NCBI RefSeq assembly: GCF_041919235.1
Contig: NZ_JAYRUC010000026.1
Location: 1-64,000 of the forward strand
DNA from: Pandoraea sp041919235
GTDB lineage: Bacteria > Pseudomonadota > Gammaproteobacteria > Burkholderiales > Burkholderiaceae
Direction of reading: 5' to 3'
Length of the DNA stretch: 64,000 nucleotides
Shown: positions 34,499-43,494 of the stretch, in pieces
Layout of the letters: the number at the start of each line of letters is the position of its first letter
How positions within the stretch are numbered: position 1 is the first letter of the stretch
Made by a program: the position numbers and the translations under genes
Notes under the pieces: generated by a model
Told to the model about the DNA's origin: nothing
Database searches by the model: none
The model's input: only the letters and a program-made list of their open reading frames with translations

Positions 34499-37165
34499 TC
34501 AGTTGCGATGGCCGTCTGCGGCGCCCGCGATCTGCGCTTCGTATACGTAGCGAAGCACGCCGCCCGAGCGCAGATACCGAAGCTCGGCAGACGTATCGAC
34601 GCGCAGCGTCGCCGTCGATTGCGCCACTGTCGTTTCCCCACGGGTCACGACAACGCGCACGGGCTGCCGGCAGGTCAACGAATCGCTGTCGAAATGAATG
34701 TCGACCGACTCGTCTCCGTGCCATTCCATCTCGTCGAAATCCGTCGATTCCGGCAACTCGATCGGCATGACGCCCATCAGAACGAGATTGCTGCGATGGA
34801 TACGTTCAAAGCTACGGGCCAGGACTGCGGACACGCCAAGCAACGACGTTCCGCGCGCCGCCCAGTCTCTCGCGCTACCTGCGCCATACGATTTGCCCGC
34901 GACGATGACGCTGGGTACGCCGTCGTGCGCGTTCTCCCGAGCGACTTCGAATACTGTGCGTACCTGCCCATCGCGCGCCGAGCGCGCTAGCGGCCCGACA
35001 AGCGGGTGCACCAACGCATTGACCAGGCGCGGGCTCGCGAAGGTTCCGCGCACCATGACGTGGTGATTGCACCTGCGCGCGCCGTAGGTGTTGAAGTCTT
35101 CTGGCGCAACGCCTTGCTGCCGCAAATAGCGTCCAGCATCTCCCTCGGCCGCGATGCGCCCGACGGGGCTGATATGGTCCGTCGTGATGGCGTCGCCGAG
35201 TACGGCCAGCACGCGCGCCCCGGTAATGGGCGCTGCGCCGATCGCCTGCTTTGTTCTATCGAAGAACGGCGGCTCGACGAAGTACGTGGAGTCGTCCTGC
35301 CATCGATAGACCGCGCCGTCATCTGACGCGATTGCGTTCCACGTCTGTCGGGCTGCGCCGCTTGCGTCGGTGATCGACGCGTAATCGCGTTGATCGAGAA
35401 CGTGCAGAAGCAATGCCTCCACCGTGGCGTCGTCCGGCCACAGGTCGCGCAAATAGACCGGATGCCCGTCACGATCCGTGGCCACGGGTTGCGCGTCGAG
35501 ATCCGTCAGAACGGTTCCAGCGAGAGCGTAGGCAACCACGAGGGCGGGGCTTGCGAGATAGTTCGCCTTGACCAGCGGATGAATTCGCGCCTCGAAGTTC
35601 CGGTTTCCGGAAAGCACGGCCGCCACGGTCACATTCCTCGCAACGATGTCGTTTTCCACGCCCGGTTGCAACGCCCCGGTATTTCCGACGCAAGCGGAGC
35701 ACCCGTAAGCAGCCACATAGAATCCCAAGGCCTCGAGCGGTGAAAGCAGGCCAGCGCGCTCCAGATACTTCGTGACCGCAAGCGACCCCGGCGCAAGCAC
35801 GGTCTTCACGTGTTGCGGCACGGTCACGCCACGCGCCACGGCGGCCTTTGCCACGAGCCCTGCCGTCAACATCGCGGCGGGGTTGGCGGTGTTGGTGCAC
35901 GAGGTGATCGCCGCGAGCACGACCGCGCCGTCGGCGAGCGACGCCATGTCGCCTCGCGGCGAATCAACCCGCAAGGGGTCGACCGGAAGACTTGCCGCAA
36001 CGTCCGGCAACGACAGCGTCTGATGCGGACGGCGAGGGCCGGAAACCAACCGACCCACGCGCGATAGATCGATTTCGAGCGTCGCGGAATAATCCAGATC
36101 GGCGGCTTCCGGGATACCCAGCAAACGCTGCCGAAGGCAGTAAGCGCCCAGGCGATCGACCCGTTGCTTCGGGCGGCCTGTGTCGAGAAAGTACGCCAGC
36201 GTGCTTTCGTCGGTCGCGAAGTAGCCGACCGTCGCACCATACTCTGGCGCCATGTTCGCGATCGTGGCCCGATCGGGAACGCTCAATTTGCGCGCCCCCT
36301 GTCCGACAAATTCAAGAAACTTGCCAACCACACCGTATTCGCGCAGCACGCCCGTCAGGTAAAGCGCCAGATCGGTGGCATTCGTCCCCGTCTGCCGCGA
36401 TCCGGAGAGCGCGACAGCGATAACGTCCGGTGTCGGCACGTAAAGCGGCAGTCCGAGCACGGCCAATTCGGCCTCCAGCCCCCCCACTCCCCAGCCGAGA
36501 ATGCCGAGTCCGTTCACCATCGTGGTGTGCGAGTCGGTTCCGACCAGGGTATCGGGGAAGGCGAATCCGTCGCGCTGCACGAGCCCTGTTGAGAGGTACT
36601 CCAGATTGACTTGATGCACGATGCCGTGCCCGGGGGGAACAACGCGCAGGCCATGGAACGCTTGCTCCGCCCATTTCACGAACCGATAGCGCTCGTCGTT
36701 GTTCTTAAACTCGCGCGCTAGGTTTTGGGTCTGCGACAGGGGTGTTCCCGAGAAATCCGCGACGACCGAATGATCGATGACGAGGTCTACCGGAATGCGC
36801 GGCTGAACACACTCGGGCGCAATGCCATCGCGCCACGCGGCTGCGCGCATTGCCGCAAGGTCGCTGAGCAGTGGAATGCCCGAAGCATCCTGCAGCAACA
36901 CGCGCGAGAACCAGGCCGGAATTTCGTCGCGCACCCCGCTGTGCCACGCGAGCAGATTGCTGAGATGCGCACCCGTTGTGTGTTCGCCGTCGAAGCGCCG
37001 CACCACGCCTTCGAGCAGGATCCGGATCGACATCGGAAGGCGTGCAACGGCCGGGAACGCCCGCTCGATCTCGCGCAGCGACACGATGCGACTTCGCCCG
37101 CCGTCGGCCCAGTCGATCGGCTGGACGAACGCGTTGGCGTCCATCATCGCTTCAATGCTGGTCAT
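34499..37165 (-). CDS. acnA: Aconitate hydratase (AcnA type)
   Basis: An 888-residue aconitase of the AcnA/IRP type, full length. It keeps the [4Fe-4S] cysteine motifs (AITSCTNTANPAAMLTAGLV; YGCSACVGNTG), GTDSHTTMVNGLGILGWGVG, and the swivel domain (VIVAGKSYGAGSARDWAARG). It interconverts citrate, cis-aconitate and isocitrate. I start it at 37165 because that fits the 14-nt overlap with the previous gene. Lying between a citryl-CoA-lyase-like gene and etfBA, it is probably a pathway paralogue rather than the housekeeping enzyme. Confidence 0.9.
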   Translation of the reverse strand: MTSIEAMMDANAFVQPIDWADGGRSRIVSLREIERAFPAVARLPMSIRILLEGVVRRFDGEHTTGAHLSNLLAWHSGVRDEIPAWFSRVLLQDASGIPLLSDLAAMRAAAWRDGIAPECVQPRIPVDLVIDHSVVADFSGTPLSQTQNLAREFKNNDERYRFVKWAEQAFHGLRVVPPGHGIVHQVNLEYLSTGLVQRDGFAFPDTLVGTDSHTTMVNGLGILGWGVGGLEAELAVLGLPLYVPTPDVIAVALSGSRQTGTNATDLALYLTGVLREYGVVGKFLEFVGQGARKLSVPDRATIANMAPEYGATVGYFATDESTLAYFLDTGRPKQRVDRLGAYCLRQRLLGIPEAADLDYSATLEIDLSRVGRLVSGPRRPHQTLSLPDVAASLPVDPLRVDSPRGDMASLADGAVVLAAITSCTNTANPAAMLTAGLVAKAAVARGVTVPQHVKTVLAPGSLAVTKYLERAGLLSPLEALGFYVAAYGCSACVGNTGALQPGVENDIVARNVTVAAVLSGNRNFEARIHPLVKANYLASPALVVAYALAGTVLTDLDAQPVATDRDGHPVYLRDLWPDDATVEALLLHVLDQRDYASITDASGAARQTWNAIASDDGAVYRWQDDSTYFVEPPFFDRTKQAIGAAPITGARVLAVLGDAITTDHISPVGRIAAEGDAGRYLRQQGVAPEDFNTYGARRCNHHVMVRGTFASPRLVNALVHPLVGPLARSARDGQVRTVFEVARENAHDGVPSVIVAGKSYGAGSARDWAARGTSLLGVSAVLARSFERIHRSNLVLMGVMPIELPESTDFDEMEWHGDESVDIHFDSDSLTCRQPVRVVVTRGETTVAQSTATLRVDTSAELRYLRSGGVLRYVYEAQIAGAADGHRN

Positions 37166-38015
37166 CTGCACACCGATTGATCGAAGCGGGAAGGTCACGT
37201 CGCGCCGGTCCCGTATAGGTATAGGGAACGCTGGGCGGCATCGGACCCTTGATGCGCTCTTGCGCCTGCGACTGTTCGTACGCGTGCGCGAGGATGCCAA
37301 CCGAGCGCGAAAGAATGAACAGCCCGCGCCCCAGCGCCGCCGAAAAACCCAGCTCGCTATAAATCACCGCCGTCGCACCGTCGATATTGATGGGGATCGG
37401 CTTGTTTGCGCGCCGGGCAAGCGTGGCCTCGATCGCCCTTGCCGCAGCAAGGTACTGTCCAGTCACCAGGCCTTCGCACCGCGCTTGCTCGACAAGCCCG
37501 AGCAAGCGCGTGGCGCGCGGGTCCACGGGGTGAAAGCGATGACCAAATCCGGGAATCATCTTCGACACATTGCGCTGGTGATCGCCCACCACGGCATCGC
37601 TCGCGTGTGCGATGTCGCACGGCTCGGCGCTCGCGCATTCAAGCACACTGCGGAACAGATCCATGCATTGCTGCCCCGCCCCGCCATGGACGTCGCCCAG
37701 CACATTGATCGCGGATGCCATCGCGTTATTGATGCCGACGCCACACGTCATGCTCATGCGCGCAATCGCAATCGACGGTGCCTGAGGTCCGTGGTCGACT
37801 GCCGCGACAAGCGCGGCCTCGAGCAGCGCCGCCAGCGGCTTCGACGGGACTTCGCCGCGCAGCATCAGCCAGACCATTTGCGCGTAGCTCAAATTACCGA
37901 TGAGGGCTTCGATCGGGTAGCCGCGAATACCGATTGCACCGGGCTGAATGTCGATGATCGACGTCTTCCACCATTGTTCGGGCGGCGTCGATGGCTTTCC
38001 GGTTGTCTGTTTCAT
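37152..38015 (-). CDS. Citryl-CoA lyase-like (short citrate synthase family)
   Basis: A 287-residue member of the citrate synthase superfamily, much shorter than citrate synthase (about 430). It has the catalytic-core blocks VHGGAGQQCMDL, MIPGFGHRFHPVDPRATRLL and PINIDGATAVIYSELGF, but lacks the large N-terminal domain. Short forms of this kind are annotated as citryl-CoA lyase, splitting citryl-CoA to acetyl-CoA and oxaloacetate. It starts within the CoA-transferase stop (4-bp overlap), so a CoA-ester cleavage step after CoA transfer is likely. A methylcitryl- or other acyl-CoA substrate cannot be excluded. Confidence 0.75.
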   Translation of the reverse strand: MKQTTGKPSTPPEQWWKTSIIDIQPGAIGIRGYPIEALIGNLSYAQMVWLMLRGEVPSKPLAALLEAALVAAVDHGPQAPSIAIARMSMTCGVGINNAMASAINVLGDVHGGAGQQCMDLFRSVLECASAEPCDIAHASDAVVGDHQRNVSKMIPGFGHRFHPVDPRATRLLGLVEQARCEGLVTGQYLAAARAIEATLARRANKPIPINIDGATAVIYSELGFSAALGRGLFILSRSVGILAHAYEQSQAQERIKGPMPPSVPYTYTGPARRDLPASINRCADDQH

Positions 38016-39214
38016 ACCGCTCCCTGATTCTTGAGCTGTTCAATTTCGAGACTCGTGTACCCGAGCTCGCCCAACACCTGAGCGGTGTGTTCGCCCAGCG
38101 CGGGAGGTGCACAAGCGACGTCCGGCTCTGCTTCGCGCATCTTGAATCCGGAAAGCACCACCGATACGTCTCGCTCATTCCTTACGGCGCGTCGAAACGA
38201 TTTCACCAGCCGGCGTTGCTTCACCTGCGGCTCGGCAAGCGCGCTCGCCACATCGAGCACCCGCCCTGCGGGAATGCCTGCCCGGGTCAGCACCGGCTCC
38301 CATTCGACAGCGGCCTTTGCCTTCAAGGCGGCCTCGATGAGCGTTTTCAGTTCCGCCCGGTTCCGCTTGCGCGCCTCGCGCTGCGCAAAGCGCGCGTCGC
38401 TGGCGAGTTCGGGAATGCCGAGGAGCGCTACGAGCGCAACGAACTGCTCCTGCTTATTCGCAGCAATGTTGAGGAGGCCATCCGCCGTTTCGAAAGTGCC
38501 GGAAGGGGCGGCCGTGAAGTTTTCGTTCCCCATCGGTTGAGGCCGCTGTCCCGCAATCAAATAATTGGAGACGACCCACCCCATCGACGCCAGCATGCAA
38601 TCGAGCATCGAAACGTCAATGGACGTCCCCACTCCCGTTGCCGCCCGGCGCACCAGCGCCGCGCTGATCGCAAACGCTGCGGTAACACCGCCCAACGTGT
38701 CGGCGACCGGGTAGCCGACGCGCATCGGCACGCTCCGTTCGTCGCCGGTCACACTCATTACGCCCGACATGCCCTGAACGATCTGATCGTAGGCGGGGGC
38801 ATCCTTGAGCGGGCCCGTCTGACCAAAGCCGGAAATCGCGCAATAGACGAGGCGCGGATTGATGTCGCGCAGATCGTCGTAGCCGACACCAAGGCGATCC
38901 ATGACGCCGGGCCGGAAGTTCTCGATGACAACATCGGCAGACGCAGCCAGTTTGTGGAAGATGGCTTTGCCGGCCTCACTCTTCAGATTGACGGTGACCG
39001 ACCGCTTTCCAGCGTTCTGTGCGAGAAACGATGTGCCCATCAACTCGGCGTTCAGCGCCGGATCGGCACCAAGCTGCCTCGCCAGGTCGCCGGTGCCGGG
39101 GGTTTCGACCTTGATGACGTCGGCCCCCAATAGCGCCAGCTGATAGCCGCAGAACGGTCCGGCCAGGACGTTCGTCACATCGAGAATCCTGATTCCTTCC
39201 AATGCTTGAGTCAT
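38012..39214 (-). CDS. CaiB/BaiF family (class III) CoA-transferase
   Basis: A 400-residue class III CoA-transferase. LEGIRILDVTNVLAGPFCGY, QLALLGADVIKVETPGTGD, the DVVIENFRPGVMDRLGVGYD block and CAISGFGQTGP are diagnostic; the conserved catalytic Asp is in APAYDQIVQGMSG. It moves CoA from a donor such as succinyl- or acetyl-CoA to an organic acid. I start it at 39214 (MTQALEG) with GAGG upstream. It is the first gene of the five-gene operon ending in etfA, and three inverted repeats lie in its promoter region. Confidence 0.9.
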   Translation of the reverse strand: MTQALEGIRILDVTNVLAGPFCGYQLALLGADVIKVETPGTGDLARQLGADPALNAELMGTSFLAQNAGKRSVTVNLKSEAGKAIFHKLAASADVVIENFRPGVMDRLGVGYDDLRDINPRLVYCAISGFGQTGPLKDAPAYDQIVQGMSGVMSVTGDERSVPMRVGYPVADTLGGVTAAFAISAALVRRAATGVGTSIDVSMLDCMLASMGWVVSNYLIAGQRPQPMGNENFTAAPSGTFETADGLLNIAANKQEQFVALVALLGIPELASDARFAQREARKRNRAELKTLIEAALKAKAAVEWEPVLTRAGIPAGRVLDVASALAEPQVKQRRLVKSFRRAVRNERDVSVVLSGFKMREAEPDVACAPPALGEHTAQVLGELGYTSLEIEQLKNQGAV

Positions 39215-39225
39215 TTTTACCTCGA

Positions 39226-39297
39226 TTTCAGAATTATTTTCTGAAACATTGACCAAAAATGGTCAAATTAGGTCTGTCCAATAGAACATCGTTCTAT
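39226..39297. promoter_or_regulatory. Promoter region with three inverted repeats
   Basis: Upstream of the CoA-transferase gene are TTTCAGAA-N5-TTCTGAAA (39226-39246), TTGACCA-AAAA-TGGTCAA (39249-39266) and ATAGAAC-ATC-GTTCTAT (39281-39297), all with perfect arms. The last recurs upstream of the aldehyde dehydrogenase gene. They are candidate operators for the IclR regulator encoded next door and perhaps for a second factor. Confidence 0.55.
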
Positions 39298-39349
39298 CGT
39301 AATTTTAAAAAATAGGCGGTCTTCTTGCAGTACCGCCTAGTGCCTTGGG

Positions 39350-40066
39350 TTATCTCGGCTGCGCAGCCTTTAGCAGACGTGTCTCGTCGCCTCCGCATTG
39401 TTTTGTCAGCTCTGCGGCGAACTTCAACAGCGTCGGTGCGTAAGAGTCCAGCGTCTCGGCTTCGAGCCGATAGCGCGGCCCTGAAATCGTAATCACGCCA
39501 ACCAGTTGGTTGCGCACGCCGAGCACGGGGCATGCCAGTGCGGCTGTCTCGGGATCGCGCTCCCCCACCGAGGCGGCGTACATGCGATCGCGAATGCGCT
39601 CGTACTTATCGCCCGACAAGCCGCTGAACGCAAGGATCACATGGCCGCCCGCCCCAACGTTGAGCGGTAGCCGGTGACCGACATGCACCGAATCACGTAT
39701 GGCACGATCGGCGTCCTGCCGATGCAGGCAGACACGCGAATCGCCGTCGCGAACGTAGAACGAAGCGCTCTCGTTGATCTCATCGACGAGTCGGCGCAGG
39801 ACCTGAGGAACGAGATCGGACGTATTGAAATTTCGCTGATACATGAAGCCAAGCGACAGCGTCTTGGGCCCGAGCCGGTAAAGCCCGTCGGCAGTACGCT
39901 GAACGTAGCCGTACTTTTCCAGCGAATCGATCAAGCGGAGAATCGTGCTCTTATAGAAACCCGTGCGGCTTGCGATTTCGGCAAGCGTAAGCGCGCCATC
40001 GCGCTCGTTGAACGCCTCAAGAATATCGAGTGCGCGCTCAACCGCTGCTACACCGTCTGAACTCAT
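39350..40066 (-). CDS. IclR-family transcriptional regulator
   Basis: A 238-residue regulator. The N-terminal winged helix is VERALDILEAFNERDGALTL, AEIASRTGFYKSTILRLIDS, LEKYGYVQR. The C-terminal effector domain has HVGHRLPLNVGAGGHVILAF and CPVLGVRNQLVGVITISGP. IclR proteins sense small carboxylic or aromatic acids. It sits between the transporter operon and the CoA-transferase operon, on the same strand, and probably controls both and the divergent aldehyde dehydrogenase. Confidence 0.9.
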   Translation of the reverse strand: MSSDGVAAVERALDILEAFNERDGALTLAEIASRTGFYKSTILRLIDSLEKYGYVQRTADGLYRLGPKTLSLGFMYQRNFNTSDLVPQVLRRLVDEINESASFYVRDGDSRVCLHRQDADRAIRDSVHVGHRLPLNVGAGGHVILAFSGLSGDKYERIRDRMYAASVGERDPETAALACPVLGVRNQLVGVITISGPRYRLEAETLDSYAPTLLKFAAELTKQCGGDETRLLKAAQPR

Positions 40067-40136
40067 AAGTCTCCCTCTCTGGATCGCCCGTATATTAAAC
40101 GAATCCGTTCGGCCCTGACCGCTCCTCGCGCAGTGC

Positions 40137-40835
40137 TCACCCGACCTCCACGGCGAGATACCGATTCCGCACGTCGTCGGCGCCTGCGAACTGGTCGCGG
40201 GTACCGTGATAAACGATATGCCCCTCTTCCAGGATATAGTGGCGGTCCCCCAGCGCCATGCAGACATCCACGCTTTGCTCGACGAGCAGGATGGGAATGC
40301 CTTCGGCGCGGATCGTGCGACATATCGCCATGATTTCGTCGACGATGACCGGCGCCAGCCCTTCGCTCGGTTCATCGAGCATCAGAAGCTTGGGGCCATT
40401 CACCAGCGCACGTGCGATGGCGAGCATTTGCTGCTCGCCGCCCGAAAGCGCCGACCCGCCATTCTTTCTGCGCTCGCGCAAACGGGGAAACAGCGTGTAC
40501 ACCGCGTCGAGCGACCAGATCGAGTCGCGCCGCGCCGCTATGCGCAGGTTCTCCTCGACGGTGAGCATGGCGAAGATGCCCCGGTGTTCCGGAACCAACT
40601 TCAGACCGTGGCGCGAAACGACATCGGCGCGTCTCGGCTCGATCGACTTGCCGCCGAGACGAACCTCACCAGCGAACAACGGGAGCGCGCCCGCAATCGC
40701 ACTTAACGTCGTTGTCTTTCCCGCACCGTTGCGGCCCAGCAGGCAAACAATCTCACCCGCAGCCACTTCGAGCGAAACGTTGTGCACGATACGCGCGCTT
40801 CCATACCCGGCGCACAAGCCTTCAACCCGCAACAT
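40137..40835 (-). CDS. livF: Branched-chain-type ABC transporter ATPase (LivF-like)
   Basis: A 232-residue ATPase. Walker A is LLGRNGAGKTTTL, the signature SALSGGEQQMLAIARAL and Walker B LLMLDEPSEGLAP; the C-terminal EEGHIVYHGT is LivF-like. It starts at 40835, overlapping livG by 14 nt. With the other four parts it forms a hydrophobic-amino-acid/organic-acid uptake (HAAT) importer; the substrate is not amino-acid specific in this family. Confidence 0.9.
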   Translation of the reverse strand: MLRVEGLCAGYGSARIVHNVSLEVAAGEIVCLLGRNGAGKTTTLSAIAGALPLFAGEVRLGGKSIEPRRADVVSRHGLKLVPEHRGIFAMLTVEENLRIAARRDSIWSLDAVYTLFPRLRERRKNGGSALSGGEQQMLAIARALVNGPKLLMLDEPSEGLAPVIVDEIMAICRTIRAEGIPILLVEQSVDVCMALGDRHYILEEGHIVYHGTRDQFAGADDVRNRYLAVEVG

Positions 40836-41583
40836 GATGTCGCTCCCCCAAATAAACGCGCCGTACGCGCTCGTCACGTCTAATTTCGTCCGGCGTGCCC
40901 TCGGTGAGCACCTGCCCCTCGAAGAGGACGGTGATCCGATCCGAAAGCGACATGACCAGATGCATGTTGTGTTCCACGTACACCACCGTATGGTCGCGGC
41001 TCAAATCCTTGAGCAGCGCGCGCATCACCGGCAGATCGTCGACACCCATACCGGACGTCGGCTCGTCGAGAAGCAACAACTGCGGCCGCCCGGCCATGCT
41101 CATCGCCACCTCGATGATGCGCTGCCGCCCATGCGACAGTTCGCCAACGCGGCGGTCCGCCTCCGCTCGCAGCGCCAATCGCTCGATGAGGTATTCCGCC
41201 ATCTCGGAAGCCTGCGCGTCGCGCTCGCGTCTCGAAATGAAATCGAGCGCACGTACCGAACGGACTCCCTGCGCAGCGAGTCGCAGATTCTCTCGCGTCG
41301 TCAGCCCGGGAAACAAGTTCGTAATCTGAAAGCAGCGCGCCATGCCCGCGTGCAGCCTGCGATGTACAGGCACGCGGGTCACGTCGCGACCGTCGAATAT
41401 CACCCGCCCTGACGATGTCCCTATGCGGCCAGACAAAGCGTTGAAGAATGTGGTCTTGCCGGCACCATTCGGGCCGATCAGTGCGTGAATCGAATTGCGC
41501 TTCACACGCAGATCGACGTTCTTGTTGGCGATGAAGTTCCCAAATCGCACGCCGACGGATTGCGCTTCTAGAATGTAGTCCAT
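40822..41583 (-). CDS. livG: Branched-chain-type ABC transporter ATPase (LivG-like)
   Basis: A 253-residue ATPase. Walker A is LIGPNGAGKTTFFN, the signature LSHGRQRIIEVAMSMAG has His in place of the usual second Gly, and Walker B is LLLLDEPTSGM. The RCFQITNLFPGLTTREN block is LivG-typical. The start at 41583 overlaps livM by 16 nt. Confidence 0.9.
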   Translation of the reverse strand: MDYILEAQSVGVRFGNFIANKNVDLRVKRNSIHALIGPNGAGKTTFFNALSGRIGTSSGRVIFDGRDVTRVPVHRRLHAGMARCFQITNLFPGLTTRENLRLAAQGVRSVRALDFISRRERDAQASEMAEYLIERLALRAEADRRVGELSHGRQRIIEVAMSMAGRPQLLLLDEPTSGMGVDDLPVMRALLKDLSRDHTVVYVEHNMHLVMSLSDRITVLFEGQVLTEGTPDEIRRDERVRRVYLGERHHVAG

Positions 41584-42557
41584 TGCTTGTCCTTGCGATC
41601 GTAAGTTTGGCGGCGCAGGCGCGAAGCAAAGCGCCGCCAGAGCCCCGACAAGCCATCCGGCGCGAAGATGACGAGTAAGACCAGCAGTACGCCGAGCACC
41701 ATCTGCCACCGCGGCCAGAGATCCGAAAGAAAGTCGCTCGCTACCACGAGCGCAGCAGCGCCGAGCACCGACCCGCTCAGCGAGCCCGACCCGCCGAGAA
41801 TGGCTGCGATCAGAATGTTCTGACTGGTGCCAATGTCGATATTGGAGAGCGGCACCATGCCGAGCAACAGGGCATCGATCGCGCCCGCGAGACCGGTCAG
41901 CGCCCCTGACAGAACGAACGCGAGTGTCTTGTAGTGCCGCACGTTGTAGCCGAGCGGTCCGACACGATGCTCATTCTCGCGAATCGCGATCAAGACAGAG
42001 CCGAACGGCGAGCCAATCACACGAAGCAGTAAGCCGTAAGCGGCGATGAAAACGATTGCGATCAGAATGTAGAGCGCGAGGTTGTCGGCCACCGGCAGGC
42101 CCTTCACGAATGGCAATAGCGTTGCCAGTCGCGGCAGCCCCTCCATTCCGTTGTCGCCCCCCGTCAACGCGGGCAGCGAATACGCGACGAAGTAGAAAAG
42201 CTGGGCGAACGCAAGCGTCAGCATCACGAAATACAGCCCTTTGCGCCGGATGGCGACGGCGCCGATCAAGCCGGCGATAAGGCCGCACCCCGCGATTGCG
42301 ATGACCAGCGCGGTGAGAACCCCACAATGACCCCGCAGGAGCGCCAGTCCAAACAGATATCCGCCCAAGCCGAAGAACGTGCCCTGACAAAAGGACAACA
42401 GTCCGCCATAGCCGAGAAGCAGGTTGCAGGCCATCGCCGCCACCGCATACACCAGCACGGAACCCGCCAGCGTTGGGGATGAGACGACGAACGGCAAGAC
42501 GATCGCGAACGCGAGCGGAAACAGAACAGGCGATGCGCAATTGATGATCCGGCTCAT
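41568..42557 (-). CDS. livM: Branched-chain-type ABC permease (LivM-like)
   Basis: A 329-residue permease with about ten membrane segments. The family block for ATPase contact is IRENEHRVGPLGYNVRHYKT, and FFGLGGYLFGLALL and GGSGSLSGSVLGAA are typical of LivM. The ATG at 42557 overlaps the livH stop by one base (TGATG). A basic tail follows the last span. Confidence 0.9.
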   Translation of the reverse strand: MSRIINCASPVLFPLAFAIVLPFVVSSPTLAGSVLVYAVAAMACNLLLGYGGLLSFCQGTFFGLGGYLFGLALLRGHCGVLTALVIAIAGCGLIAGLIGAVAIRRKGLYFVMLTLAFAQLFYFVAYSLPALTGGDNGMEGLPRLATLLPFVKGLPVADNLALYILIAIVFIAAYGLLLRVIGSPFGSVLIAIRENEHRVGPLGYNVRHYKTLAFVLSGALTGLAGAIDALLLGMVPLSNIDIGTSQNILIAAILGGSGSLSGSVLGAAALVVASDFLSDLWPRWQMVLGVLLVLLVIFAPDGLSGLWRRFASRLRRQTYDRKDKQWTTF

Positions 42558-43414
42558 CACGCTCTCCCCAAAATGCCGCGCGGCGCGGCGATTAACACCA
42601 AAGTCATGACGACGTACACCATTAGTTGGGCGCCCTCCGACCAGAGGGTGCTCATCACGCTTTGAACGACCCCCACCAGAATTCCGGCAACAATCGACCC
42701 GGTAAAACTCCCCATGCCGCCAATGATGACAACCACGAAGGCAATCCCCAGCGCTTCGCCGCTCATACCCGGGTCAGCGCCGCGTATTGGGGCAATCAGC
42801 ACGCCCGCGATCGCGGCGATCATGCCGCCGAGCGCAAATGTGAGGCTGGTCAGTGTTCGGACATCGACGCCAAGCAGCTTCACCATTTCCGACGATTCAC
42901 TGCCGGCGCGAACGAGGGCACCGAACGTCGTGCGCTCGAGCAGCAACCACAGCGCGATCGCGAGCACGGCAGCGACGGCCACGACGAATACGCGATAGAG
43001 CGGATACTGAAAGTTGCCGAGCGAGACCACACCGGCCAGCGAATCCGGCACGGACACGCCGCTGCCGAGGGGTCCCCACAGCATCACGACGGCTTCTTGC
43101 GCGATCAATACGATGCCGAGTGTTGCGACGATCTGATACTTGTGCGGCAATTTGTAGGTTCGTTCAAGAACCACTCGTTCAAGCGCAAACGCAAGCACTG
43201 CGACCACGAGCGGAGCGGCTACCGCCGCAGCCCAGAAGCTGCCACCCCACGAAACGATCTGGAACGTCAGGTAAGCGCCCAGCAGATAGAACATGCCATG
43301 CGCGAAATTGACGAATCCAAGCAGCCCGAGGGTGATGCTCAGTCCGACTGCAACGAGAAAGTAGATCATCCCCAGACCGATGCCGTTGATGATCTGAAAC
43401 AGATAGATGCCCAT
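42557..43414 (-). CDS. livH: Branched-chain-type ABC permease (LivH-like)
   Basis: A 285-residue permease. GIGLGMIYFLVAVGLSITLG, LLGFVNFAHGMFYLLGAYL, and GGMGSFTGSIVAGILVGVVQ are the conserved LivH blocks, and VRAGSESSEMVKLLGVDVRT is the cytoplasmic ATPase-contact loop. I prefer ATG 43414 to a GTG at 43423. It follows the binding-protein gene by about 80 bp. Confidence 0.9.
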   Translation of the reverse strand: MGIYLFQIINGIGLGMIYFLVAVGLSITLGLLGFVNFAHGMFYLLGAYLTFQIVSWGGSFWAAAVAAPLVVAVLAFALERVVLERTYKLPHKYQIVATLGIVLIAQEAVVMLWGPLGSGVSVPDSLAGVVSLGNFQYPLYRVFVVAVAAVLAIALWLLLERTTFGALVRAGSESSEMVKLLGVDVRTLTSLTFALGGMIAAIAGVLIAPIRGADPGMSGEALGIAFVVVIIGGMGSFTGSIVAGILVGVVQSVMSTLWSEGAQLMVYVVMTLVLIAAPRGILGRA

Positions 43415-43494
43415 GACTTGCACCTGAATCGGGTTTGCCGGCGGCGCCCATGGCGGTTGACCAATGGCGCCGTCGTCAGATTATGAAAATGCCT

